DNA of 11,023 nucleotides, from assembly GCA_003648455.1 (NCBI GenBank), contig QMPG01000074.1, forward strand, positions 1 through 11,023, read 5' to 3'. Both the position numbers and the translations under genes were made by a program. The notes under the pieces are model-generated. The model saw nothing but the letters and a program-made list of their open reading frames with translations, searched no databases and was not told the origin of the DNA. Positions 1 through 6,724 of this stretch are shown here, in pieces (position 1 is the stretch's first letter; every line of letters starts with the position of its first letter). This DNA is from Bacteroidota bacterium. Lineage in GTDB: Bacteria > Bacteroidota > Bacteroidia > Bacteroidales > B39-G9.

Positions 1-127
1 AATCATCAACAATAATTATTTCTGCTTTTTTTACAAAATCTGGATACGATAAACTGTTAAGTTCTTTTAAAACATCTTTAATTAAATTTTCTTCGTTATA
101 GAGAGGAATAATTATGCTTAAATTCAT
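1..127 (-). CDS. Family 2 glycosyltransferase, N-terminal fragment (cut by window edge)
   Basis: An open frame starts at an ATG at 127-125 and runs off the left edge, giving 42 residues. It begins MNLSIIIPLYNEENLIKDVL and ends with EIIIVDD. This is the classic start of the GT-A fold of family 2 glycosyltransferases: a first beta strand, the PLYNEE nucleotide-binding turn, a helix, and a second strand ending in the VDD that normally continues as VDDGSxD and contacts the nucleotide sugar. Such enzymes move a sugar from a nucleotide sugar to a polyprenyl phosphate, lipid or growing glycan at the cytoplasmic face of the membrane. The PLYNEEN form is common in DPM1-like polyprenyl-phosphate transferases, but the specificity cannot be read from this fragment. 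It diverges from the CotH-like gene, and a candidate promoter lies at 152-179. The family call is firm and the substrate unknown. Confidence 0.82.
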   Translation of the reverse strand, partial: MNLSIIIPLYNEENLIKDVLKELNSLSYPDFVKKAEIIIVDD

Positions 128-151
128 TTGTCTGGGTAATTATATTTTAAA

Positions 152-179
152 CAAAAATAGTATAATTTATCAAGTCAAA
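152..179 (-). promoter_or_regulatory. Candidate sigma-ABfr promoter for the left-edge glycosyltransferase
   Basis: On the minus strand 159-152 reads TATTTTTG, an exact match to the Bacteroidota -7 element TAnnTTTG. A TTTG lies at 179-176, giving a spacer of 16 bases, somewhat shorter than the usual 19 or so. Transcription would start near 145, about 20 bases before the ATG at 127. The match is seen; its use is inferred. Confidence 0.45.
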
Positions 180-222
180 AAACCATCTAATTATTTAAAA
201 GATAAAATTTTATAAAAAATGT

Positions 223-230
223 TACTTTTG
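223..230 (+). promoter_or_regulatory. Candidate -7 element for the CotH/VTC/DUF4956 operon
   Basis: Positions 223-230 read TACTTTTG, an exact TAnnTTTG match, but no clear TTTG or TTG is found about 19 bases upstream. If it is used, transcription starts near 237. That lies downstream of the in-frame ATG at 219 and upstream of the ATG at 252, so the element helps decide the start of the next gene. Confidence 0.45.
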
Positions 231-251
231 TATAAAATAATTAATAAAATT

Positions 252-3209
252 ATGATAAAAATTCACAAACCTTTTTTGCTTTTTATATTTATTTCTTTCT
301 TGTTACTTATTCAATCATGTAAAGAAAATAAAACAGTAAACAAACAAGAGCATTATTTCTGTGATGCAGAAACAATGAGTTCTAACGGCAAATATTTTAT
401 CTCAAACAACATTCATTTTAAAGTTAATAACACAAGAAGCACAGATTTTGCTCATTCGGGAAATTATTCAATAAAACTTGACAAAACCAATCAATATGGA
501 ATGACTCTTGAAATTAAAGGAATAAAAAAAGAAGAGCATTACCGTGCAAGTGTTTGGCAATATGGGAATAATGGCATGTTGGTTGCTTCCAATTCATCAT
601 TTTGGTTCTCTGAGATAAACAGAAACATTGATGATTCTATTGGTTGGCATAAACTTTCTATCGATTTCTTTATTCCTCCGAATAATACGGAAAATAAAAT
701 GAAGATTTATTTGTGGAATCCTGATTCTGTTCCTGCATATTTTGATGATTTAAAAGTTGATAAAATCCCTCCGAAAAAATATCCTGAGTATAAGCAACAA
801 GCTTTGCGCATTTATGTTGACCAAAAAGATATGGACATCTTAAAAGAAAAAAGAAAACTGGCTTTTGAAAAAAAAATTCTTGAAACAGACGACAGCAGCT
901 ATGTTAATGCAATTGTTTTTTGGGGTGGCGACGACATGAAAGCAAAAATTCGTTTAAAAGGCGATTGGCTCGATCATCTTAAAGGCGATAAATGGTCATT
1001 CAGGATTAAACTTAAGAAAAAGAAAACATGGAAAGGCATGAGAACTTTTTCTATACAAACTCCCGAAGCTCGTTATTTTATTGATGAATGGCTAGCACAT
1101 AAAATATTTGAAAAAGAAGATGTGCTAACAACCAGATATAATTTTATTCCCGTATATCTGAACAATAAAAATCTTGGCTTATATGCCTACGAAGAACATT
1201 TTGAAAAACAACTTGTTGAAAATAAAAACAGAAGAGAAGGTCCAATTTTAAAATTCTCAGAAGACCAACTTTGGGCATCGCGTGTAGCAAAACAAGAAAA
1301 CAACTTTCCTTTATTTGAAGCTAGCAAGATAACTGCTTTTAAAAGCAACCGGATATTGCGAGAACCGACTTTGTTGAAAAATTTTATTGATGCACAAAAC
1401 CTTGTTTATGAATATAAATATGCAATAAATAAAGCATCTAATATTTTTGATGTTGACAAATTGGCAAAATATTTTGCTCTTGCAGACTTAACTCGTGCTT
1501 ATCATGGTTTTATATGGCACAACCAACGATTTTATTACAATCCTGTGCTATCGAAACTTGAATTTATTCCTTTCGATTGTTATTGCGATAAAGGTGTTAT
1601 GCAATGGACAAACAGACCAATTTATGGAAATTATAATAAAGGAAGCGTAAAAAGAAAAAATGATGGTTTTTTTATGATTGACTATCTTTTTGCAGATAAA
1701 ATATTTGTGAAAAAATATCTTAATTATCTTCAAAAATATTCAAGTAAGAAATATCTTAATTCAATTTTTTCTCAATTTAAATCGGATATAAAAAACAATG
1801 AAACTCTTATTCAAAAAGAGTTTGCCGACTATAAATATGATTATAGTTTCCTCACAAAAAATGCTCTGGAAATTAGAAAATCGCTTCCTGATTTTAAACA
1901 AAAAGTTGAAAATAATTACTTCAGCTTTATCAATAACGTTGATACTGCGAAACAAAAAGTTTATAAAGCTGATTATGACAAAACTCTACCAAAATATTTT
2001 GTTGATGCATATAGTGAGCAAACAAATAAAGTGAGAATAACAAATTATTATCCTGACAACATTGAAATTGTAGGCATTAGTAACAATCAAAAATTGATTA
2101 CTCATTTGTTTAAACCAAAAGTATTGCTAAACTCATATAACGATTCTTTGCACCAAATAACCCTTGAAGTTGACACTAGTATTGCAAAATATTTGTTCTT
2201 TATTGTTAAAGGCAAAACCGATATTTTTAACATACCAATTTTTCAATATCAATCACCAAAAAGATGCAATCCTCAACAAAAGCTTATCAAGAATAATGAT
2301 TATAAGATAAATTCTATTTTTCAGATTACAAAAAAGAAAAATTTAATTGTTAAAGCCGGCAATTATACAATTAAGAAAAGTATTATAATTCCAGCTGGAT
2401 ATAAGGTTATTTTTAAAGCAGGGGCAAATCTTAATTTTATCAACAACTCTTTTTTCTTATCATACTCCCCTGTTTTTATGCAGGGGCTACGAAAACATCC
2501 AGTAACAATTAAATCAACAGATGGAACAGCAATGGGCTTTACAGTTTTACAGGCAAAACAAAAATCATTTATTAAAGATGCTGTTTTTGAGCACCTAAAC
2601 ACACTGAATTACAAAAATTGGAATTTAACCGGAGCTGTTACTTTTTACGAGTCTGATGTTGAAATTACAAGCTCACTATTTAATGACAATAATTGTGAAG
2701 ATGCCTTAAACATTATTCGTTCAAATTTCTTTGTTCACAACTCTTCTTTTGACAATATTTTTGCTGATGCTTTCGATTCTGATTTTTCAAAAGGCAAAGT
2801 TCTAAAAACTTTTTTTTCTTATATTGGAAACGATGCAATAGATTTTTCAGGCAGCAATATTTTTATTGACGATTGCGAAATAATAAATGCCCGCGACAAA
2901 GGCATTAGTGGGGGAGAAAATTCTCAATTAACAATTAATAATGTTAACATTAAAAATTCAAATATTGCATTTGCATCAAAAGATTTTTCTTTTCTGGATA
3001 TTACATCATCGTCAATTACTAACTGTAATTACGGAATTGTAATTTATAAGAAAAAACCGGAGTACGGACCGGCAACTGTTAAAATCAACAAATTAAAACA
3101 TTTTAATATCAATAAATTATATTTTATTGAAAAAAAATCGAAGTTAATATCAATAAACGATACTACTTTTGGTTTTGAAAAACATGTGTTTGAAAAACTT
3201 TACAACTAA
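252..3209 (+). CDS. CotH-kinase-like lipoprotein with N-terminal jelly-roll-like region and C-terminal beta-helix
   Basis: The product is a 985-residue secreted protein. I chose the ATG at 252 over the in-frame ATG at 219 because it gives a clean lipoprotein signal (positive MIKIHK, hydrophobic core, lipobox LIQSC with the lipidated Cys23) and because a promoter-like box overlaps the 219 start. Residues 60-170 look like a carbohydrate-binding-type beta sandwich (HSGNYSIKL near 69, AYFDDLKV near 162). Residues 180-550 resemble the CotH kinase family: RLKGDW at 234, WSFRIKLKKKK at 248, LGLYAYEEHFEK around 308-319, HNQRFYYNP at 423 and IPFD at 439-442. CotH of Bacillus phosphorylates spore-coat proteins, but the target here is unknown. 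The usual D-x-D after the PFD/PWD strand is D-C-Y here, with the next acid at 446, so catalysis is not certain. Residues 687-946 are a repeat-rich right-handed beta-helix with many N-x-x-F/I-x-x-S turns. The protein should sit in the periplasm or on the cell surface. Its 3' end overlaps the VTC gene. Confidence 0.88.
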   Translation: MIKIHKPFLLFIFISFLLLIQSCKENKTVNKQEHYFCDAETMSSNGKYFISNNIHFKVNNTRSTDFAHSGNYSIKLDKTNQYGMTLEIKGIKKEEHYRASVWQYGNNGMLVASNSSFWFSEINRNIDDSIGWHKLSIDFFIPPNNTENKMKIYLWNPDSVPAYFDDLKVDKIPPKKYPEYKQQALRIYVDQKDMDILKEKRKLAFEKKILETDDSSYVNAIVFWGGDDMKAKIRLKGDWLDHLKGDKWSFRIKLKKKKTWKGMRTFSIQTPEARYFIDEWLAHKIFEKEDVLTTRYNFIPVYLNNKNLGLYAYEEHFEKQLVENKNRREGPILKFSEDQLWASRVAKQENNFPLFEASKITAFKSNRILREPTLLKNFIDAQNLVYEYKYAINKASNIFDVDKLAKYFALADLTRAYHGFIWHNQRFYYNPVLSKLEFIPFDCYCDKGVMQWTNRPIYGNYNKGSVKRKNDGFFMIDYLFADKIFVKKYLNYLQKYSSKKYLNSIFSQFKSDIKNNETLIQKEFADYKYDYSFLTKNALEIRKSLPDFKQKVENNYFSFINNVDTAKQKVYKADYDKTLPKYFVDAYSEQTNKVRITNYYPDNIEIVGISNNQKLITHLFKPKVLLNSYNDSLHQITLEVDTSIAKYLFFIVKGKTDIFNIPIFQYQSPKRCNPQQKLIKNNDYKINSIFQITKKKNLIVKAGNYTIKKSIIIPAGYKVIFKAGANLNFINNSFFLSYSPVFMQGLRKHPVTIKSTDGTAMGFTVLQAKQKSFIKDAVFEHLNTLNYKNWNLTGAVTFYESDVEITSSLFNDNNCEDALNIIRSNFFVHNSSFDNIFADAFDSDFSKGKVLKTFFSYIGNDAIDFSGSNIFIDDCEIINARDKGISGGENSQLTINNVNIKNSNIAFASKDFSFLDITSSSITNCNYGIVIYKKKPEYGPATVKINKLKHFNINKLYFIEKKSKLISINDTTFGFEKHVFEKLYN

Positions 3210-3981
3210 TTTATTGACAGAAATTAACGAAATACTAAACCAATATAAATCAGTATCTTTAAAAGAAATTGACAAAGTGAAGTTCATGAAAAGAACGGAT
3301 ACTAAATTTGTTTTACCTATTCAGAAACTTTCAAAAATTTTAAAAGAAGCAAAACGCAGTTATTATGTTTTAGAAATTGACAATAAACGAAGCTTAAAAT
3401 ATGAAACCACATATTTTGACACCGATGATTTTTCAATGTACATTGCTCATCAAAACGGGAAATTAAATCGTTATAAAATAAGATTTCGTGAATATGTAAA
3501 CACAAATGATAAATTTTTAGAGATAAAGTTCAAATCGAACAAGAACAAAACAATTAAGAAACGCATTAATACTAATGATTGTTTTTCAAAGAATTCTCAG
3601 GATTTTATTAAAAAAAATTCGCCTTATATATTAAAACAGTTACAAGCTAAAGTTGATACAAAATTCTCAAGAATAACTCTCGTAAGCAATAATTTTGACG
3701 AACGATTAACAATTGATTTTAATTTGTCTTTTGATAATAAGAAAAATAATGTTAAATTACCTTTTATATCAATTGCTGAAGTTAAGCAAGAAAAGTATTC
3801 TTCTTCGTCTGAATTTATCAAAATATTAAAGAAACATGAAATCCGGCAAATGTCATTAAGCAAATATTGCACAGGCATAAATTTATTATACAATAACATT
3901 AAAAAAAACAGATTTAAACCCCGATTATTAACATTAAAAAAAATAAGTAATGATAGCGGAAATATTGTTAAAACAGCTTAG
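3184..3981 (+). CDS. VTC-domain polyphosphate polymerase-like protein
   Basis: This is a 265-residue soluble protein made almost entirely of a VTC domain, a member of the triphosphate tunnel metalloenzyme fold. In yeast the Vtc4 domain builds inorganic polyphosphate from the gamma phosphate of ATP. The conserved basic and acidic tunnel residues are all visible: KRTDTKF at 36-42, YFDTDDFSMY at 77-86, RYKIRFREY at 96-104, FLEIKFK at 112-118, ERLTIDFNL at 173-181, AEVKQ at 198-202 and SKYC at 226-229. There is no SPX sensor domain and no membrane span, so the protein should be cytoplasmic or bound to its DUF4956 neighbour. The frame is open further upstream to a TTG at 3169, but the ATG at 3184 is the better start. 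It overlaps the CotH-like gene by 26 bases and the next gene by 32, which suggests translational coupling. The fold call is firm; polyphosphate as the real product is inferred from the family. Confidence 0.9.
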   Translation: MCLKNFTTNLLTEINEILNQYKSVSLKEIDKVKFMKRTDTKFVLPIQKLSKILKEAKRSYYVLEIDNKRSLKYETTYFDTDDFSMYIAHQNGKLNRYKIRFREYVNTNDKFLEIKFKSNKNKTIKKRINTNDCFSKNSQDFIKKNSPYILKQLQAKVDTKFSRITLVSNNFDERLTIDFNLSFDNKKNNVKLPFISIAEVKQEKYSSSSEFIKILKKHEIRQMSLSKYCTGINLLYNNIKKNRFKPRLLTLKKISNDSGNIVKTA

Positions 3982-4642
3982 CCTATTCGGAATAGAATTA
4001 ATTAACACAAAAGATTTTTTAGAGCTTATTATACGATTTTCTTTTAATCTTATAATAACCGTTGTTATAGCTAAATATCTCTATTATACAATTACAAAAC
4101 GAAAAGATTATTTGTTTTCTTATATTATTATTGGAACAATGACTTTTTTAATTTGTTTCTTATTGTCGAATGTTAAACTGCAAATGGGATTTGCATTGGG
4201 TTTATTTGCCGTGTTTGGTATTATTCGATACCGCACAAATCAAATTCGAATAAAAGAAATGTCATACCTTTTTTTGATTATTGGTGTGTCTGTTATTAAT
4301 GCCCTTGCAAACAAAAAAGTAAGTTATGCCGAATTAATATTTACTAATGCCGCTGCTATTGGAATAACTTATTTTTTAGAATATGTATGGCTTCTTAAAA
4401 ACGAAACGAGTAAAACTATTATTTACGAAAACATTAAACTAATTAAGCCCAATAAAAGAAATTTACTAATTCAGGATCTTGAAAAAAGAACCGGTTTAAT
4501 AATTAGCAGAATTGAAATTGGCAGAATTGATTTTTTAAGAGATACTGCTCGCATAAAAATCTTTTTCTTTCAAAGCGAACAAAAAGACTGGAATGTTTTT
4601 GATGAAGAAGATTACAACCAAAATATTACTGATGATGATTAA
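3950..4642 (+). CDS. DUF4956-family integral membrane protein
   Basis: A 230-residue inner-membrane protein. Hydrophobic segments lie at about 28-46, 54-72, 78-92, 104-121 and 128-148, followed by a soluble C-terminal region of about 80 residues. The strongly conserved centre is present: GFALGLFAVFGIIRYRT at 80-96, then IRIKEMSYLF and IGVSVINALA. The basic residues R93, R95, R100 and K102 fall between membrane segments. The tail (157-208) has an alternating strand-helix-strand pattern that could be a small ferredoxin-like domain, and ends in a very acidic stretch (DEEDYNQNITDDD). No biochemical function is established to my knowledge. The ATG at 3950 lies inside the VTC gene (32-base overlap) and is the only ATG that keeps the first membrane segment. 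As partner of a VTC enzyme it could serve the role that the Vtc1 membrane bundle serves in yeast, anchoring the polymerase and passing its product. That is an inference. Confidence 0.88.
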   Translation: MIAEILLKQLSLFGIELINTKDFLELIIRFSFNLIITVVIAKYLYYTITKRKDYLFSYIIIGTMTFLICFLLSNVKLQMGFALGLFAVFGIIRYRTNQIRIKEMSYLFLIIGVSVINALANKKVSYAELIFTNAAAIGITYFLEYVWLLKNETSKTIIYENIKLIKPNKRNLLIQDLEKRTGLIISRIEIGRIDFLRDTARIKIFFFQSEQKDWNVFDEEDYNQNITDDD

Positions 4643-4645
4643 AAA

Positions 4646-4671
4646 AAGGCTGTCAAATATTTGACAGCCTT
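4646..4671. terminator. Intrinsic terminator, perfect palindrome between convergent genes
   Basis: The sequence is a perfect 26-base palindrome, with an 11-base-pair stem AAGGCTGTCAA / TTGACAGCCTT and an ATAT loop. On the minus strand it is followed directly by a run of T (4647-4641 plus strand A run), so it is a strong terminator for the outer-membrane protein gene that ends at 4692. On the plus strand the tail TTAAATTTTTA is less regular but still T-rich, so it probably also ends the DUF4956 operon, whose stop codon is 3 bases upstream. Confidence 0.88.
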
Positions 4672-4691
4672 AAATTTTTAATGCATTTCTT

Positions 4692-5165
4692 TTAAAAAAT
4701 ATATCTTACAGAAAGGGCTCCTCCATCTCCCCAAAAACCGGAATATCCAACAATGTTTAATGTCGGTTTCCAATCTAAACTTATATTAATTGGGATGTCT
4801 TTAATATTATATTCTATTCCCAAAATACCATCAACGCCAATTACCGTATAACTATCATTATTACTTGACCAATCAACATTACTGCCATCCCAAAAACCAA
4901 CATGACCACCTGCACCATAATACCAATTTAGGCGATCTGTTTTAAATGCCTGTTTGTGAATTTCATATAATCCTGTAACACTAAATCCTTGCCATCGTGA
5001 CGAAACTATTCCTTCAACAGCAACATTATTACTAATAAAATGCTTAACTGTTAAGCCATTTGCCAAGCCACCTCTAACACCAATGGCGGTTTTGTAATCT
5101 TGTGCATTAGCAGTTAAACCACCAACTAAGACTACTGTTAATAATATTAAAAATAATTTTTTCAT
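4692..5165 (-). CDS. Small outer-membrane beta-barrel protein
   Basis: The product has 157 residues. It starts with a Sec signal peptide (MKK, hydrophobic core, LTANA, cut before Gln22), leaving a mature part of about 136 residues. That part is made of alternating short beta strands rich in Gly, Trp and Tyr (GVRGGLANGLTVK, YYGAGGHVGFW, GVDGILGIEYNI, INISLDWKPTLNI) and ends in SVRYIF, a terminal aromatic residue as recognised by the Bam machinery. The size fits an eight-stranded OmpA/OmpX-like barrel. No enzymatic motif or peptidoglycan-binding domain is seen, so the role is unknown; such proteins are usually envelope-structural or adhesive. A candidate promoter lies at 5204-5233 and the terminator at 4646-4671, so it is probably a single-gene transcript. 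The barrel type is likely; the function is not assigned. Confidence 0.85.
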   Translation of the reverse strand: MKKLFLILLTVVLVGGLTANAQDYKTAIGVRGGLANGLTVKHFISNNVAVEGIVSSRWQGFSVTGLYEIHKQAFKTDRLNWYYGAGGHVGFWDGSNVDWSSNNDSYTVIGVDGILGIEYNIKDIPINISLDWKPTLNIVGYSGFWGDGGALSVRYIF

Positions 5166-5203
5166 AATTTAACAACTAATTTGATTAAAAAATTTTAAAA
5201 CAA

Positions 5204-5233
5204 TAAAATTACATTTTTTTTAAATTACCCAAA
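5204..5233 (-). promoter_or_regulatory. Candidate promoter for the small outer-membrane protein gene
   Basis: On the minus strand a TTTG at 5233-5230 is followed after 18 bases by TAATTTTA at 5211-5204, one mismatch from TAnnTTTG. This would start transcription near 5197, about 30 bases before the ATG at 5165. The position and spacing are good, but the mismatch at the last G lowers confidence. Confidence 0.4.
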
Positions 5234-5249
5234 CATGAGATGTTCATAC

Positions 5250-5942
5250 TCAAGGCAATATTCCCATGTGCTTAACGATTGTTGTCATTTCCTTGTTCGG
5301 GGGTTCTGTAATTTTTTTATTAGTAAATAAAGTAACTAATAAAACTATTCCAAATAAAATTATAATGCTTCCCATTAATTTATTTAACCACTGTGAATTT
5401 TGTAATTTCAATTTTTTGCGAAGTGTTTTGGCTAAAACACCTATTAAACTCCACCATAAAATTGTTCCTAAAAAAACAAAGAAATAAAATTTAAACAACT
5501 CTAGGTTAGTGGCTTCTTTCGGAATAATATTAAACATTGCAAAAATAAACATAAACATAAATAAAGTTATCGGATTGAAAATTTCTAACAAAAAAGTAGA
5601 TAAAAAGTCTGAACCGTGAGTATTTATAATATTTTTACTTTTATTATTTTTAACGGAAGATTTTTTTGATAAGAGTAGTTTTAATCCTAAAGCTAAAATT
5701 ATTAACGCACCTATGAAACGAATAGGCATTTGGTATTGTTCAATAAAATTATAAGCTAAACTAATTCCACTTCCTGCAATGACGGCAAAAATTGTTTCAG
5801 CGGTTGATGCACCAAAACCCGCCATTAATCCTCTATTATAATTATTATTCTCAGTTTTTTGAATAATTAAGAGTGCAATGGGACCAAAAGAGACTGATGT
5901 AACAAATCCTATTAATAATCCTTTTAGTATTAAATAATCCAT
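5250..5942 (-). CDS. LysE/RhtB-family exporter
   Basis: A 230-residue inner-membrane protein with six predicted membrane segments at about 4-27, 38-63, 74-92, 113-138, 150-170 and 186-206. The family signature is clear: GFVTSVSFGPIALLIIQKT at 12-30 with the conserved Gly-Pro, then the small-residue run GLMAGFGASTAET at 38-50, and the second Pro motif EIFNPITLF at 120-128. Members of this family export amino acids or other small metabolites using the proton gradient. The substrate cannot be told from sequence, and some Bacteroidota members are only distantly related to characterised LysE or RhtB. The loop at 92-112 is rich in Lys and Asn, as usual for the cytoplasmic loop between segments 3 and 4. 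The gene starts 5 bases after the stop of the glycosyltransferase gene, so the two are co-transcribed. No clear terminator follows it. Confidence 0.87.
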   Translation of the reverse strand: MDYLILKGLLIGFVTSVSFGPIALLIIQKTENNNYNRGLMAGFGASTAETIFAVIAGSGISLAYNFIEQYQMPIRFIGALIILALGLKLLLSKKSSVKNNKSKNIINTHGSDFLSTFLLEIFNPITLFMFMFIFAMFNIIPKEATNLELFKFYFFVFLGTILWWSLIGVLAKTLRKKLKLQNSQWLNKLMGSIIILFGIVLLVTLFTNKKITEPPNKEMTTIVKHMGILP

Positions 5943-5947
5943 TTTTA

Positions 5948-6664
5948 TCAGTTTTCTATTAAAATTTTATTGAACTTATTTTTAACAATCTTTGAAATTA
6001 AGCCATAATTATTGACAGTAGTAAACGTAATTTGATGTCCTGCCTGCAAATATTGTTTCATAGCTTGAAGACGATTTGCTTTTTCGAATTTGATAAAATG
6101 TTTTAATCCGGATAATAAAACCATTTCCACTCTTTTTTTATGTGCCTTATAATAAAGATTAATTATGGTTTCTACTCCGAATCTTGAAGTTTTTATTTTT
6201 TCAAGTATTGGTAATATATCCTTTTTATAAAGAGCTCTTTCTCCTGTTAATAATTTTAACGGATTATAGGTATAATCGATTGAAAAATTAACAATTGGCT
6301 GTCCTAATACCATATCTGCTCTATTGTCGAGAAGAGGTTCTACGAGTTGCAAGAAATGTTCTTTTTTTAAACCGGATAAATCGGCATCGCAAAACACAAT
6401 AATTTCTGCATTTGCTTTTTCAATTCCGGTTGCCATGGCATAACCCTTACCTTTGTTCTTTGGAAAATGAATATCAATTATGTCAAACTTTTCTTTTAAG
6501 GATTCAATTATTTTTCTTGTATTATCAGTTGAGCCATCGTTTACTACTATAATTTCATCAAAAACATTACTGTTGGCAAGTGAAAAAATTACATTCTCTA
6601 TTGATTTTTCCTCGTTATATGCACAAAGAATAACAGAAATTTTGTTGTCTTTTATCTTTTCCAT
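5948..6664 (-). CDS. Family 2 glycosyltransferase (polyprenyl-phosphate/glucosyl-phosphoglycerate synthase-like)
   Basis: The product is a 238-residue protein with a GT-A fold and no membrane segment. Motifs in order: VILCAYNEEKSIENV at 11-25, IVVNDGSTDNT at 39-49 (nucleotide contact), KNKGKGYAMATGIEKA around 69-84, the metal-binding DAD at 93-95 within VFCDADL, GERALYKKD at 141-149 and RFGVET at 161-166 in the acceptor half. The GERAL/FGVE pattern is typical of small soluble transferases grouped with dolichyl-phosphate glucosyltransferases and glucosyl-3-phosphoglycerate synthases. Which acceptor it uses cannot be decided here. It ends 5 bases before the LysE-like gene. Only 60 bases separate it from the stop of lon, with no hairpin and no TAnnTTTG box between them, so readthrough from lon is plausible. 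Family call strong, substrate unknown. Confidence 0.9.
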   Translation of the reverse strand: MEKIKDNKISVILCAYNEEKSIENVIFSLANSNVFDEIIVVNDGSTDNTRKIIESLKEKFDIIDIHFPKNKGKGYAMATGIEKANAEIIVFCDADLSGLKKEHFLQLVEPLLDNRADMVLGQPIVNFSIDYTYNPLKLLTGERALYKKDILPILEKIKTSRFGVETIINLYYKAHKKRVEMVLLSGLKHFIKFEKANRLQAMKQYLQAGHQITFTTVNNYGLISKIVKNKFNKILIEN

Positions 6665-6724
6665 GGATTTGTTATTTTAATTGTTAATATTTTTTTGTTA
6701 TTTGTAATTAGAGAACGTTTTTCA

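Noticed and set aside
219..251. Upstream in-frame ATG for the CotH-like gene
   Set aside because: A -7 promoter-like element overlaps it, and the extra residues would put a second hydrophobic/lysine stretch before an otherwise normal lipoprotein signal.
1798..2034. Open frame of 78 codons in a second plus frame within the CotH-like gene
   Set aside because: The main frame is continuous and gives consistent domain structure through this part, so there is no sign of a frameshift.
3169..3183. Upstream TTG start for the VTC gene
   Set aside because: It is not an ATG, it lengthens the overlap with the preceding gene, and the ATG at 3184 keeps all conserved domain residues.
3624..3899. Open frame of 91 codons antisense to the VTC gene
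   Set aside because: It overlaps the conserved catalytic part of the VTC domain and has no signal of its own.
5231..5243. AACAT-GAG-ATGTT hairpin after the LysE-like stop codon, as a terminator
   Set aside because: The stem has only 5 base pairs, mostly A-T, and no T run follows directly on the minus strand.
5266..5487. Open frame of 73 codons on the plus strand opposite the LysE-like gene
   Set aside because: It is the mirror of hydrophobic membrane-segment codons, and the opposite strand carries a clear family match.
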